Position numbers and translations under genes: made by a program. Positions 17,484 through 25,431 of a stretch of 32,180 nt of DNA are shown in pieces. Every line of letters starts with the position of its first letter. The stretch's first letter is position 1. The DNA lies in NCBI RefSeq assembly GCF_014636235.1, contig NZ_BMDZ01000061.1, positions 1 to 32,180 of the forward strand, read 5' to 3'. The notes below the pieces were generated by a model. It ran no database searches. It was not told the origin of the DNA and saw nothing but the letters and a program-made list of their open reading frames with translations. Source of the DNA: Tistrella bauzanensis. Lineage in GTDB: Bacteria; Pseudomonadota; Alphaproteobacteria; Tistrellales; Tistrellaceae.

Positions 17484-17517
17484 GCGTGATGCGGGTGTAG
17501 GCGTGATGCGGGTGTAT
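17484..17517. repeat. 17-bp tandem duplication in an intergenic gap
   Basis: GCGTGATGCGGGTGTAG (17484-17500) is repeated at once as GCGTGATGCGGGTGTAT (17501-17517), with a partial, diverged copy just before. It lies between the glycosylase gene and the OsmC gene. Probably a replication-slippage repeat; no function is evident. Confidence 0.6.
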
Positions 17518-17576
17518 GGCCGGCTTGCCGGTGCAGGCCGGTCCCGACCACCATCCCATGACAGGAGAGGCCGACC

Positions 17577-18068
17577 ATGACCGGACGTGTTCATCACTAT
17601 GCCGCAACCGTGGCCTGGACCGGCGATCTGGGCCAGGGCACCGCCGGCTATCGCAGCTTCAGCCGTGACCATGACATCCGGATGGATGGCAAACCGGCGA
17701 TCGCGGGATCATCCGATCCGGCCTTCCGCGGCGATGCCACCCGCCACAACCCGGAAGACCTGCTGGTCGGCAGTGCCGCCGCCTGCCACATGCTGTGGTA
17801 TCTGCATCTGGCCAGCCAGGCCGGCGTGATCGTGCGCGGCTATACCGACGATGCCACGGGTGAGATGACCGAGACCGCCGATGGCGGCGGTGCCTTCAGC
17901 CGGATCGTTCTGCGGCCGCGGGTGGAGATATCGGCCGGCGACCCCGGCCTGGCCCGGACGCTGCACGTGCGCGCCCATGAGCTGTGCTTCATCGCCAACA
18001 GCCTGCGCTGCCCGATCGAGGTCGAGGCCGAGGTCGTGGTGGTGCCACAGGGGGTGGGCGACGTCTGA
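17577..18068 (+). CDS. OsmC-family peroxiredoxin-like protein
   Basis: 163-residue OsmC/Ohr-fold protein. The family reduces organic hydroperoxides with two cysteines. Candidate residues are Cys70 (SAAACHMLW) and Cys145 (NSLRCPIEVEAEV), which sit in the usual OsmC positions; Cys137 is extra. The N-terminus HHYAATVAWTGDLGQGT is typical of the OsmC subgroup rather than Ohr. An AGGAGAGG precedes the ATG at good distance. Cytosolic; thiol donor not known. The gene faces the minus-strand Nif11-like gene, with 47 bp between their stops. Confidence 0.87.
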   Translation: MTGRVHHYAATVAWTGDLGQGTAGYRSFSRDHDIRMDGKPAIAGSSDPAFRGDATRHNPEDLLVGSAAACHMLWYLHLASQAGVIVRGYTDDATGEMTETADGGGAFSRIVLRPRVEISAGDPGLARTLHVRAHELCFIANSLRCPIEVEAEVVVVPQGVGDV

Positions 18069-18115
18069 GCGGCTTGGGGGGGCTGAATGCCCGGGGCGTG
18101 AATGCCGGGGCAGGC

Positions 18116-18406
18116 TCAGCGGCCGCCGGACAGATAGCCTTGGGCAACGCTGGTCCAGTCGATGCCGGCGCCGCCGGTGACGCCTTCCAGCGCCGCATCA
18201 TCGATGGCGCCGTCGGCGGCCACAGCACCCTCGGCGGCCTGGAAACGGGCCAGCACGTCGGGTGCGATATCCAGGCCGCGCAGGGACGCCGCCGCCTGCA
18301 ACAGCGCCAGCCGTGCCGCCGGGTCGGCTTCGCGGGCAAGGCTGTCGGCAAGGCGCCGGTCGGCGGCCAGCATTTCGACCAGAAGACGCGGGCTGTCGTC
18401 GGACAT
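18116..18406 (-). CDS. Nif11-like leader-peptide protein with double-glycine motif
   Basis: 96-residue acidic/Ala-rich protein. Residues 7-55 fit the Nif11-like leader pattern: LLVEMLAADRRLADSLARE, then a helix and GLDIAPDVLARF. This is followed by DDAALEGVTGG (residues 69-79), which matches the double-Gly cleavage site of Nif11 and related RiPP precursors. The remaining 17 residues (AGIDWTSVAQGYLSGGR) would be the core: no Cys, one Trp, few Ser/Thr. No modification enzyme, peptidase or exporter is nearby, so it may be an orphan precursor or a Nif11 protein with another role. Its start ATG 18406 lacks a strong ribosome-binding site. Confidence 0.6.
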   Translation of the reverse strand: MSDDSPRLLVEMLAADRRLADSLAREADPAARLALLQAAASLRGLDIAPDVLARFQAAEGAVAADGAIDDAALEGVTGGAGIDWTSVAQGYLSGGR

Positions 18407-18549
18407 GGGGGTGCTGCATCACAGATGAGGACAGGCATGTATGGCAAGACTATGCAGGCCGCAGTCTATCATCACGAGACGATGTCGCCACCACGGGACA
18501 GGCCCCGGTCGACGGGCGTCGACCGGGGCGCAGGGAACGTGCCGCGGGG

Positions 18550-18819
18550 TCAGTGCACCGAGGCCGGGATCATCTCGTGCTGGATGATCGCGCCGACCGC
18601 GGCGGCGCTGTCGGCCATGAGGGCGACGCGTTCGCCGCTGGCCGAGAACACGCCCACCATCACGCCGCTTGGCGTGGTGACTGGCCGGATATAGGCGACC
18701 TGTTCAAGCCCGAGGGCCGCGAAGGCTTCCGGCGTCATCTTGCGGATCGCGGCGCGGGCGGCCTCGATGGCATCGGCGGGGGTGCGGGTGGTTTCAGTGG
18801 TAAGATCGAAGCGGGGCAT
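18550..18819 (-). CDS. DUF1150 family protein
   Basis: 89-residue protein of the DUF1150 family (LGLEQVAYIRPV, then GVFSASGERVALMADSAAAVGAIIQHEMIPASVH). ATG 18819 was chosen because GGAGG sits 7 bases upstream; a GTG at 18825 is too close to it. In many alphaproteobacteria this gene follows an hsp20 gene, as it does here with a 137-bp gap. It is therefore probably heat-shock co-expressed; function unknown. A TATAAC on the minus strand in the gap could be part of its own promoter. Confidence 0.8.
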   Translation of the reverse strand: MPRFDLTTETTRTPADAIEAARAAIRKMTPEAFAALGLEQVAYIRPVTTPSGVMVGVFSASGERVALMADSAAAVGAIIQHEMIPASVH

Positions 18820-18956
18820 GAGCACGCCTCCTTCTGCTGCGGCAATGCGGGCGCCTGAACGGCCGGTCCGTCATCCAACGCAGGGGGTCTCTGTTATACG
18901 GAACAGTCGGGTGGATGGATCTGCCAGACCCGGTGTACGCGGGCACTGCCCTGGCG

Positions 18957-19418
18957 CTAACGGCGCGTCGGATCGAGCAGGCGTTCAGCCGAGGCTTGTG
19001 CCGGATTCTTGCGGATCGAGATCGTGCGCACCGAGGTCTGCGGCTGCGGTTGTTCAAGATCGACATGCAGCAGACCGTTATCGAGCGAGGCGTCTATCAC
19101 CTCGATGCCATCGGCCAGCAGGAAGGTCCGCTGGAACTGGCGCGCCGCGATGCCGCGGTGGATGAACTCGCGCCCGTCATTGGCATCGTCGTGCTGGCGG
19201 CCACGGATCACCAGCTGGTTGTCTTCCAGCGTCACCGCCAGATCATCCATGCTGAAGCCTGCCACCGCCAGCGTGATCCGCAGGCGGCGCTCGCCGATCT
19301 TTTCGATGTTGTAGGGCGGATAACCGTCGGAGCCGGTTTTCGCCAGACGGTCGAGCATACGCTCCATGTGGTCGAAGCCCAGCATCATCGGGTGATTGAA
19401 GGCGGTGAAACGCGACAT
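18957..19418 (-). CDS. Small heat-shock protein, Hsp20/IbpA family
   Basis: ATP-independent holdase chaperone that binds unfolding proteins in the cytosol. ATG 19418 gives 153 residues and is preceded by GGAGGAGA. The start MSRFTAFNHPMMLGFDHMER is typical of IbpA-like proteins of alphaproteobacteria. The alpha-crystallin domain spans about residues 35-125 (PPYNIEKIGERRLRITLAVAG; then FIHRGIAARQFQRTFLLADG). The C-terminal tail has the RTISIRK I-x-I oligomerisation motif. A sigma-32 promoter lies about 200 bp upstream, and a hairpin covers the ribosome-binding site. Likely first gene of an hsp20-DUF1150 unit. Confidence 0.95.
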   Translation of the reverse strand: MSRFTAFNHPMMLGFDHMERMLDRLAKTGSDGYPPYNIEKIGERRLRITLAVAGFSMDDLAVTLEDNQLVIRGRQHDDANDGREFIHRGIAARQFQRTFLLADGIEVIDASLDNGLLHVDLEQPQPQTSVRTISIRKNPAQASAERLLDPTRR

Positions 19419-19426
19419 TCTTGACC

Positions 19427-19453
19427 ATCTCCTCCGCGACAGACGAGCGAGAT
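19427..19453 (-). promoter_or_regulatory. Possible RNA thermometer hairpin covering the hsp20 ribosome-binding site
   Basis: On the minus strand ATCTC-G-CTC (19453-19445) can pair with GAG-GAGAT (19434-19427), leaving one bulged G and a 10-nt loop. The stem takes in the GGAGGAGA ribosome-binding site of hsp20. ROSE-type thermometers of small heat-shock genes also hide the site in a weak stem with a bulged or mismatched G. The fold was drawn by eye. Confidence 0.5.
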
Positions 19454-19618
19454 CGGGCCCCGGATGCGGGCTCGATGCGCGACCGGCCGACCACAAGGCA
19501 TCGGCTGGCAGCGCTGCATCCCGGGCAGACACTATGCTGGATGATCCACCGGCCGCCGCCCGTCCGCTGTCTTGAGCCGGACCGGGCCTGATGCCGGGGT
19601 CTCCATCAGGTCTCTAAG

Positions 19619-19647
19619 AGATGGGAAAGCGGGGGCGCTTCGTCAAG
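19619..19647 (-). promoter_or_regulatory. Sigma-32 (RpoH) promoter for hsp20
   Basis: Minus strand: CTTGACG (19647-19641), 14-bp spacer, TCCCATCT (19626-19619). The known consensus is CTTGAAA - 13 to 15 bp - CCCCATNT, so only a few positions differ. It lies about 200 bp before hsp20 and implies a roughly 190-nt 5' leader. Confidence 0.7.
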
Positions 19648-19704
19648 CTTGAGCGGTATGCAGCGACGGAACGCCGAAAGTCCACCGGGACAATGCACAT
19701 AAGA

Positions 19705-19736
19705 AAAACGCCCGGTGCGCAGGCACCGGGCGTTTT
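19705..19736 (-). terminator. Rho-independent terminator of tRNA-Ala
   Basis: A 14-bp perfect stem, AAAACGCCCGGTGC / GCACCGGGCGTTTT, with a 4-nt loop. On the minus strand it ends in a T run (GCGTTTTTCTT), so it terminates the tRNA-Ala transcript and insulates hsp20. Confidence 0.85.
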
Positions 19737-19742
19737 CTGTGG

Positions 19743-19818
<76 letters not shown>

Positions 19819-19931
19819 GAAACCGTTGTGCTGCCGGTGGGTATCCTGACCTGCCGGATCCGGTGTGGATCAGTCAGTGCCCGGGGTGCCCTGCGCCGTT
19901 TGGGGCGGCGTGCCCTGCGTCACGGAGGCGG

Positions 19932-19960
19932 ACCATAATGATGGTCGCTTTGCTTGGCAA
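19932..19960 (-). promoter_or_regulatory. Candidate promoter for tRNA-Ala
   Basis: TTGCCA (19960-19955), 17-bp spacer, TATGGT (19937-19932) on the minus strand, about 115 bp before the tRNA. Fair matches to sigma-70 boxes. The remaining 300 bp between the tRNA and the next terminator show nothing else. Confidence 0.35.
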
Positions 19961-20117
19961 GCGCTAATTTTCACCGCCCTGTCATCTTTTCCGCGGTGGG
20001 GCGAAGGCTATCGGGCAAGCTGTTGATCCACCCTGGAAAACCAGGCTGTGCGGCCGGTATCTCTGTGCCCGTGCCAGGCCGTTCGGCACCTGAAAATCCG
20101 CCATCCGGGCGCATACG

Positions 20118-20157
20118 GAAACGCCGCCCCCGACGGTTGAGTCCGGGGCGGCGTTTC
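20118..20157 (-). terminator. Terminator downstream of the TIGR02300 gene
   Basis: A 13-bp perfect stem, GAAACGCCGCCCC / GGGGCGGCGTTTC, whose loop contains a further GAC/GTC pairing. It lies 56 bp beyond the stop of the minus-strand gene; the downstream T run is short (GTTTC). Confidence 0.65.
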
Positions 20158-20212
20158 GCAGGGATCGTCCGATCATCCGCAACCGCCGGCGATGGCCGGC
20201 GGCATGGTCTGA

Positions 20213-20575
20213 TCAGGTGTCGTCGTCGTCGCCGCCGATGTGGACATCGCTGACATCGTCGTCGCCAAGCTCCGACGGATCCTCGATGCCGACATCCTCG
20301 TCGTCATCATCTTCTTCGGTGAAGGCCGGATCGAAACCGTCTTCCTCGGCCTCTTCCACCACAGCCGGCACGACCTTGGCCTTGCGGGCCAGGGCCGCGC
20401 GCTCACGCGCCAGCTCGTCGGCCTCGCGCGCCGCCTGACGGCGCGAGCGGGGCTCTTCGATCTGCGGCTGTTCAGTACCACATTTGGGGCATGTCACCGG
20501 CGTGCGGCGCATGTCGTAGAAGCGCGCACCGCAGTTACGGCATGTGTGCTTCTGCCCCCACTCCTCCTTCGCCAC
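20213..20575 (-). CDS. TIGR02300 (FYDLN_acid) family zinc-ribbon protein
   Basis: 120-residue protein starting at GTG 20575 with [21 protein letters not shown], preceded by GAGGGTGG. Two CxxC pairs (CRNC and CPKC) around the [10 protein letters not shown] segment form a zinc ribbon, and the C-terminal half is strongly acidic ([10 protein letters not shown] and a final GGDDDDT). This is the FYDLN_acid family of alphaproteobacteria, often next to aroA as here; function unknown. A much longer frame overlapping aroA in antisense is an artefact of high GC. Confidence 0.88.
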   Translation of the reverse strand: MAKEEWGQKHTCRNCGARFYDMRRTPVTCPKCGTEQPQIEEPRSRRQAAREADELARERAALARKAKVVPAVVEEAEEDGFDPAFTEEDDDDEDVGIEDPSELGDDDVSDVHIGGDDDDT

Positions 20576-20914
20576 GCGACCACCCTCGATGTTGTTGGAC
20601 GTGTCCAGGAACGAATAGACGGGATAAGGCTGGACCGGTTGTGTCAGGACGGCAAGCGGCCATTCCGAAGCCTCCGGCATGGTGGCGCCCGTCACGGCAG
20701 CGCCACCCCTCCGGCTGCGTTTGCCACGAAGCGCCGGGGCTGTCAAACCGCTAAATGCGGAAAGGGGCGTGGATCTGCCGGCGCCCGCACGCCGATGATG
20801 TCGGGCGGGCCGCCGGGGATGCGCGCGCCCGCCGGCTGTGATAGACCACGAGCAGCCGCTGACTTTCTCAGATCCTGGCACCGATCCCGGCCGCCGAAGG
20901 CAAGAGTGACCGTC
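20576..20914. other. Divergent intergenic region, TIGR02300 gene / aroA
   Basis: 339 bp without a gene. A minus-strand TTGACA (20746-20741) lacks a good -10 box at the right distance. No convincing aroA promoter or ribosome-binding site was recognised. Confidence 0.4.
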
Positions 20915-22312
20915 ATGACCAGCACCGCATCGCGACCCGCCACCGCCCGCATGGCCCCGGCGGGGCTTGCCGGCACGATCACCGTGCCCGGCGACAAATC
21001 GATTTCCCACCGGGCTCTGATGCTGTCGGCGCTGGCGGTGGGCCGCTCGACGGTCGACGGGCTGCTTGAAGGCGAGGATGTGCTGGCGACGGCGGCGGCG
21101 ATGCGGGCGCTGGGCGCCGCGATTACCCGCGAAGAGACGGGCGCCGGGCAGGAGACGGGCGCCGGGCAGGAGACGGGCATGCCGGTGGTGCGCTGGGTGA
21201 TCGACGGCGTCGGCGTCGGCGGGCTTTCCGAGCCGGCGGATATTCTGGATATGGGCAATTCCGGCACGGCCGCCCGGCTGCTGATGGGCCTGCTTGCCAG
21301 CCACCCGCTGGTGGCGGTGATGACCGGCGATGCCAGCCTGCGCAAGCGGCCGATGGCACGGGTGGCGACGCCGCTTGAAAAGATGGGCGCGCGGATCATC
21401 ACCCGTGGCGGCGGCCGGCTGCCGGCCACCGTGGTTGGCGCCAGGAAGCCGGTGCCGATCCGCTACCGGCTGCCGGTGCCGTCGGCGCAGGTGAAATCGG
21501 CGATCCTGCTGGCCGGGCTGAACACCCCCGGCCGCACCGTGGTGGTGGAGCCCGAGGCGACCCGCGACCATACCGAACGCATGCTGCGCGCCATGGGGGC
21601 TGTGATCACGGTGGAGACCGAGGCCGATGGCGCCCGGGTGATCAGCCTGGAGGGCCAGCCCGAGCTTGCCGCCCGCGACCTGACCGTGCCGGGCGATCCG
21701 TCTTCGGCGGCGTTTCCGGTGGTGGCGGGGCTGATCACGCCGGGATCGCAGATCACCGTGCGCAATGTCTGCCTGAACCCCGGTCGTGACGGGCTGTTCA
21801 CCACGCTGCGCGATATGGGGGCCGATCTGACGGTGGAGGCGGCACGGGATGTGGGCGGCGAGCCGGTGGGTGATCTGGTGGCGCGGGCATCGCGCCTGAC
21901 GGCGGTGACGGTGCCGGCGGAGCGGGCGCCATCGATGATCGACGAATTCCCGGTGCTGGCCGCCGCTGCCGCCACCGCCCGCGGCACCAGCCGGTTCGAG
22001 GGCCTGGCCGAGTTGCGGGTGAAGGAAAGCGACCGGCTTCAGGCGGTGGCCGACGGGCTGGCGCTGGCCGGGGTGGTGGTGCGCACCGGCGAGGACTGGA
22101 TGGAGATCGATGGCTGCGACGGCCCGGTGCCCGGCGGCGCCACGCCGGTCGTGACCCATCTGGACCACCGCATCGCCATGGCCTTTCTGGTGCTGGGGCT
22201 GGCTGCGGAGGGCGGCATGACCGTGGATGACGACCGGATGATCGCCACCAGCTTTCCCGGCTTCCGTGGCCTGATGTGCGGGCTGGGTGCCAGGATCGCC
22301 GATGCCGTCTGA
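20915..22312 (+). CDS. aroA: 3-phosphoshikimate 1-carboxyvinyltransferase (EPSP synthase), class II type
   Basis: Sixth step of the shikimate pathway: joins phosphoenolpyruvate to shikimate-3-phosphate. ATG 20915 gives 465 residues. The protein closely resembles the Agrobacterium CP4 enzyme from SRPATAR onward, with class II motifs GDKS (26-29), SAQVK and RDHTE present; the fourth, NxTR, is NPGR here. The PEP-site loop reads GNSGTA (114-119), so Gly117 stands where CP4 has Ala100. An 18-bp tandem repeat adds residues [16 protein letters not shown] (73-88). cmk begins 37 bp after the stop, and the aroA-cmk-rpsA order is a widely conserved cluster. Confidence 0.97.
   Translation: MTSTASRPATARMAPAGLAGTITVPGDKSISHRALMLSALAVGRSTVDGLLEGEDVLATAAAMRALGAAITREETGAGQETGAGQETGMPVVRWVIDGVGVGGLSEPADILDMGNSGTAARLLMGLLASHPLVAVMTGDASLRKRPMARVATPLEKMGARIITRGGGRLPATVVGARKPVPIRYRLPVPSAQVKSAILLAGLNTPGRTVVVEPEATRDHTERMLRAMGAVITVETEADGARVISLEGQPELAARDLTVPGDPSSAAFPVVAGLITPGSQITVRNVCLNPGRDGLFTTLRDMGADLTVEAARDVGGEPVGDLVARASRLTAVTVPAERAPSMIDEFPVLAAAAATARGTSRFEGLAELRVKESDRLQAVADGLALAGVVVRTGEDWMEIDGCDGPVPGGATPVVTHLDHRIAMAFLVLGLAAEGGMTVDDDRMIATSFPGFRGLMCGLGARIADAV
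21134..21178 (+). repeat. 18-bp in-frame tandem repeat inside aroA
   Basis: GAGACGGGCGCCGGGCAG occurs at 21134-21151 and 21152-21169, with a 9-base third partial copy to 21178. It encodes repeated ETGAGQ units in a surface region between two EPSP synthase elements and keeps the frame. Confidence 0.9.
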
Positions 22313-22349
22313 CCAGCGTAACGTTCACAGGCCCACGGACAAGACAGCG

Positions 22350-23018
22350 ATGACATCTTCCATGTCCATGACATCCAGCCCCCCGCCGGTCGCGGCGCGC
22401 GTGATCGCGATCGACGGGCCGGCCGCGGCCGGCAAGGGCACGCTCGCGCGCCGGCTGGCGCATGAGCTGGGGTTCAGGCATCTGGACACCGGCATGATCT
22501 ATCGCGCCGCGGCCAGACTGCTGCTGGCTGCCGGCGGTGACCCCGATGATGGTGCGGCGGCGGAACGCGCGGCGCGGGCGATGCGGATCGAGGATCTGGG
22601 CCGGGCGGATCTGCGGCAGGAGACGGTCGGGCAGGCGGCCTCGCGGATCGCCGCGCTGGAGCCGGTCCGGGCGGCGCTGCTGGATTTCCAGCGCGCGTTC
22701 GGACGGATGCAGCCCGGAGCGGTTCTGGACGGTCGCGACATCGGCACGGTGGTGTTTCCCGACGCCCAGGCGAAACTCTTCGTCACCGCATCGCCCGAAG
22801 CGCGTGCGCGCAGACGACAGGAAGAGTTGCGGGCGCGGGGGCTTGCCAGTATATTCGCCGACGTTCTGGAAGAGATGCGACAGCGTGACCGTCGCGACCG
22901 GGAACGGGCGGTGGCACCGCTTCGGCCCGCGAGCGACGCTCTGCTTCTCGATACCACCGACATGTCGGCGGATGAAGTGTTCGCGGCGGCCCTGGCCTAT
23001 GTGAACGCGCGGCTCTGA
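22350..23018 (+). CDS. cmk: Cytidylate kinase
   Basis: Phosphorylates CMP and dCMP. ATG 22350 gives 222 residues; in-frame ATGs upstream (22287, 22302) would overlap aroA and add non-family sequence. The P-loop GPAAAGKGT is near residue 21. The NMP-binding start FRHLDTGMIYRAAA, VLDGRDIGTVVFPDAQAKLF, and the lid segment RRRQEELRARG are all present. The C-terminal VNARL is usual. It sits between aroA and rpsA in the conserved order, probably in the aroA transcript. Confidence 0.96.
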   Translation: MTSSMSMTSSPPPVAARVIAIDGPAAAGKGTLARRLAHELGFRHLDTGMIYRAAARLLLAAGGDPDDGAAAERAARAMRIEDLGRADLRQETVGQAASRIAALEPVRAALLDFQRAFGRMQPGAVLDGRDIGTVVFPDAQAKLFVTASPEARARRRQEELRARGLASIFADVLEEMRQRDRRDRERAVAPLRPASDALLLDTTDMSADEVFAAALAYVNARL

Positions 23019-23381
23019 CCCCGGTATCGGCCGGCTGAGCTGCCGCACCGGCGACCGGAACACGGATTTCGTCCTGCCGTCGCACCACCCTGACCGGGCG
23101 GTGCGACGCTGGGCGCGTTCAGGAACATTCGCGTGGCGCCGTCATCCGGCGGCGCTTGAGACCACAACCAGCAACCGGCGGGCACTGTCCGTCGTCATCC
23201 GACCCCTCGTCAGTCGCAACCTGCATGGCTGAAGCGGCCCCGGCCGCGGCGGCAGCGGTGTTTCGGTACCTCGGGCGCCAGTCTCCGATCCGGCCAGCCA
23301 GGCCGGCGGACATGGCCCGCGGGGCGGGGCCGCCTTTACCGGCGGTGCCCCGGCGTGACGGGTGGAGAGGTAGGAGAACCC
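23019..23381 (+). other. Structured leader region between cmk and rpsA
   Basis: 363 bp without a credible gene. A strong hairpin lies at 23078-23108: a 9-bp perfect stem CGTCGCACC/GGTGCGACG, an A-C mismatch, then CCC/GGG closing a 5-nt loop. No T run follows, so a leader structure or attenuator is as likely as a terminator for cmk. GGAGAGGTAGGAGAA sits just before the rpsA ATG. Confidence 0.5.
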
Positions 23382-25106
23382 ATGATCAACACCAGCCCAG
23401 CGCCCGAGAAGGACGTCATGTCGGACGAGAATTTCGAATCCCTGCTGGCCGACAGCTTCATCGCCCAGGATGGCCTGGAGGGAAGCGTCGTTAAGGGTCG
23501 CATCACCTCCATCGAAGGCGATCAGGTCCTCATCGACGTCGGCCTGAAGTCCGATGGGCGTATCGCGCTCAAGGAATTCGCCCAGCCCGGTCAGGAGACC
23601 GAGCTGTCGGTCGGCGATGTGGTCGAGGTCTATATCGATCGCATGGAAAACGCCCTGGGCGAGGTGGTCATCAGCCGCGAGCGGGCACGCCGCGAAGAGG
23701 CCTGGACCCAGCTTGAACAGGCGTTCAAGGGTGCAGAGCGCGTCAACGGCGTGATCTTCGGCCGCGTGAAGGGCGGTTGCACCGTCGATCTTCAGGGTGC
23801 CGTGGCGTTCCTGCCGGGCAGCCAGATCGACATCCGCCCGGTCCGTGACATCACCCCCCTGATCGGCACGACCCAGCCCTTCCAGATCCTGAAGATGGAC
23901 AAGCGCCGCGGTAACATCGTCGTGTCGCGCCGTGCCGTTCTGGAAGAGAGCCGCGCCGAAGCCCGCAAGGAACTGATCGAGAACCTGAAGGAAGGTCAGA
24001 TCCTGGAAGGCGTGGTCAAGAACATCACCGATTACGGTGCGTTCGTCGACCTGGGCGGCGTTGATGGCCTGCTGCACGTCACCGACATCTCGTGGCGCCG
24101 CATCAACCATCCGACCGAAGCCCTGACCATCGGTCAGTCGGTCCGCGTGGTGGTGACCCGCTTCAACCGCGAGACCCAGCGTATCAGCCTTGGCATGAAG
24201 CAGCTTGAGGCCGATCCGTGGGAGGGTGTCGAGGTGAAGTATCCGGTGGGCGTGAAGTTCGCCGGCCGCGTCACCAACATCACCGACTACGGCGCATTCG
24301 TCGAGCTGGAGCCGGGCGTCGAAGGCCTGGTCCATGTCTCGGAGATGAGCTGGACCAAGAAGAACGTCCATCCGGGCAAGATCGTTTCGACCTCGCAGGA
24401 GATCGAAGTGATGGTGCTGGACGTCGACTCGCAGAAGCGCCGCATCAGCCTTGGTCTGAAGCAGGTTGCCGACAATCCGTGGGATACCTTCCTGGATCGT
24501 CATCCGGTCGGCTCGTCGATCGAGGGCGAGGTCAAGAACATCACCGAATTCGGTCTGTTCGTTGGTCTCGACGGCGACATCGACGGTCTGGTCCATCTGT
24601 CGGACCTGGACTGGAGCCGCCCCGGCGAAGAGGCGCTCAAGGATTTCCGCAAGGGCGACATGGTCAAGGCCGTGGTGCTGGATGTGGACGTCGACAAGGA
24701 GCGTATCTCCCTCGGCATCAAGCAGCTCGGCAGCGACCCCTTCACCGAGGCGACGCAGGATCTGCGCCGCGGCCAGACCGTCACCTGCACCGTCACCAAG
24801 GTGGTGGAGAACGGCCTGGAAGTCTCGACCGCCGATGGCGCGAAGGGCTTTATCCGCAAGTCCGAGATCGCCCGCGATCGTCAGGACCAGCGGACCGAGC
24901 GCTACAATGAAGGCGACAAGTTCGACGCCCTGATCACCAATATCGACCGGTCGAGCCGCAAGCTCACCCTGTCGATCAAGGGGCTTGAAATGGCCGAAGA
25001 GAAGAAGGCCATGGCCGAGTTCGGCTCGTCGGACAGCGGCGCCAGCCTTGGCGACATTCTCGGTGCCGCCCTGCGCGAGCGCGAGAAGACCCAGGCCGAC
25101 GACTGA
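23382..25106 (+). CDS. rpsA: 30S ribosomal protein S1
   Basis: S1 protein of the small ribosomal subunit, which recruits mRNA and helps unfold it. 574 residues from ATG 23382, with a GGAG/AGGAG ribosome-binding site. Six S1 (OB-fold) repeats are visible, for example GSVVKGRITSIEGDQVLIDV near 35, GVVKNITDYGAFVDLGGVDG near 212, GRVTNITDYGAFVELEPGVEG near 298, and GEVKNITEFGLFVGLDGD near 385. Length and layout are normal. Two hairpins follow the stop. Confidence 0.98.
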   Translation: MINTSPAPEKDVMSDENFESLLADSFIAQDGLEGSVVKGRITSIEGDQVLIDVGLKSDGRIALKEFAQPGQETELSVGDVVEVYIDRMENALGEVVISRERARREEAWTQLEQAFKGAERVNGVIFGRVKGGCTVDLQGAVAFLPGSQIDIRPVRDITPLIGTTQPFQILKMDKRRGNIVVSRRAVLEESRAEARKELIENLKEGQILEGVVKNITDYGAFVDLGGVDGLLHVTDISWRRINHPTEALTIGQSVRVVVTRFNRETQRISLGMKQLEADPWEGVEVKYPVGVKFAGRVTNITDYGAFVELEPGVEGLVHVSEMSWTKKNVHPGKIVSTSQEIEVMVLDVDSQKRRISLGLKQVADNPWDTFLDRHPVGSSIEGEVKNITEFGLFVGLDGDIDGLVHLSDLDWSRPGEEALKDFRKGDMVKAVVLDVDVDKERISLGIKQLGSDPFTEATQDLRRGQTVTCTVTKVVENGLEVSTADGAKGFIRKSEIARDRQDQRTERYNEGDKFDALITNIDRSSRKLTLSIKGLEMAEEKKAMAEFGSSDSGASLGDILGAALREREKTQADD

Positions 25107-25123
25107 TACCCGATACCCTCTTT

Positions 25124-25198
25124 GGGTCCGGTGAAAGCCGGACCCGGGAGGTCAGACGATCCAGAGGCCGGCCCGGAGCGATCCGGGCCGGCCTCTGG
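25124..25198 (+). terminator. Tandem hairpins after rpsA
   Basis: The first hairpin is GGGTCCGG/CCGGACCC with a 6-nt loop (25124-25145). The second is a 17-bp perfect stem with loop GCGA (25161-25198), followed by CGTTTGC. The pair very probably ends rpsA transcription, though the T run is weak. Confidence 0.75.
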
Positions 25199-25255
25199 CG
25201 TTTGCAGGGGCAGAAGGGATCGGGGGCTGGCGGATCGGGGCGGGATGCGGACATG

Positions 25256-25293
25256 AAAAAGCCCGGCCGCGCGGGGGGCACCGCGGGCCGGGC
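25256..25293 (-). terminator. Intrinsic terminator of the ACT-domain gene
   Basis: On the minus strand, GCCCGGCCCGCG pairs with CGCGGCCGGGC (one bulged base) and ends in TTTTT. It lies about 140 bp past the stop of the ACT-domain gene. Confidence 0.75.
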
Positions 25294-25431
25294 TCTCGGG
25301 CCTGCATGCAATCGGCAGCGATCCGGGGGAAGGGGATGGGATCGGGCCTTGGCGATGCGGCCGCCGCCCGGCGGCGCTTTGAGGGGCGCGGCACCACCGG
25401 ACGGTTTCGGGGAGGCGGGCTTCGCCCGTGA

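Noticed and set aside
18891-18906. CTGTT/AACAG palindrome before the DUF1150 gene as an operator
   Set aside because: Too short and not repeated; may be chance next to a TATAAC box.
20213-22168. 651-codon minus-strand open frame covering most of aroA in antisense
   Set aside because: Only its last 120 codons resemble a family (TIGR02300). The rest is Arg/His/Pro-rich shadow of aroA, as expected at high GC.
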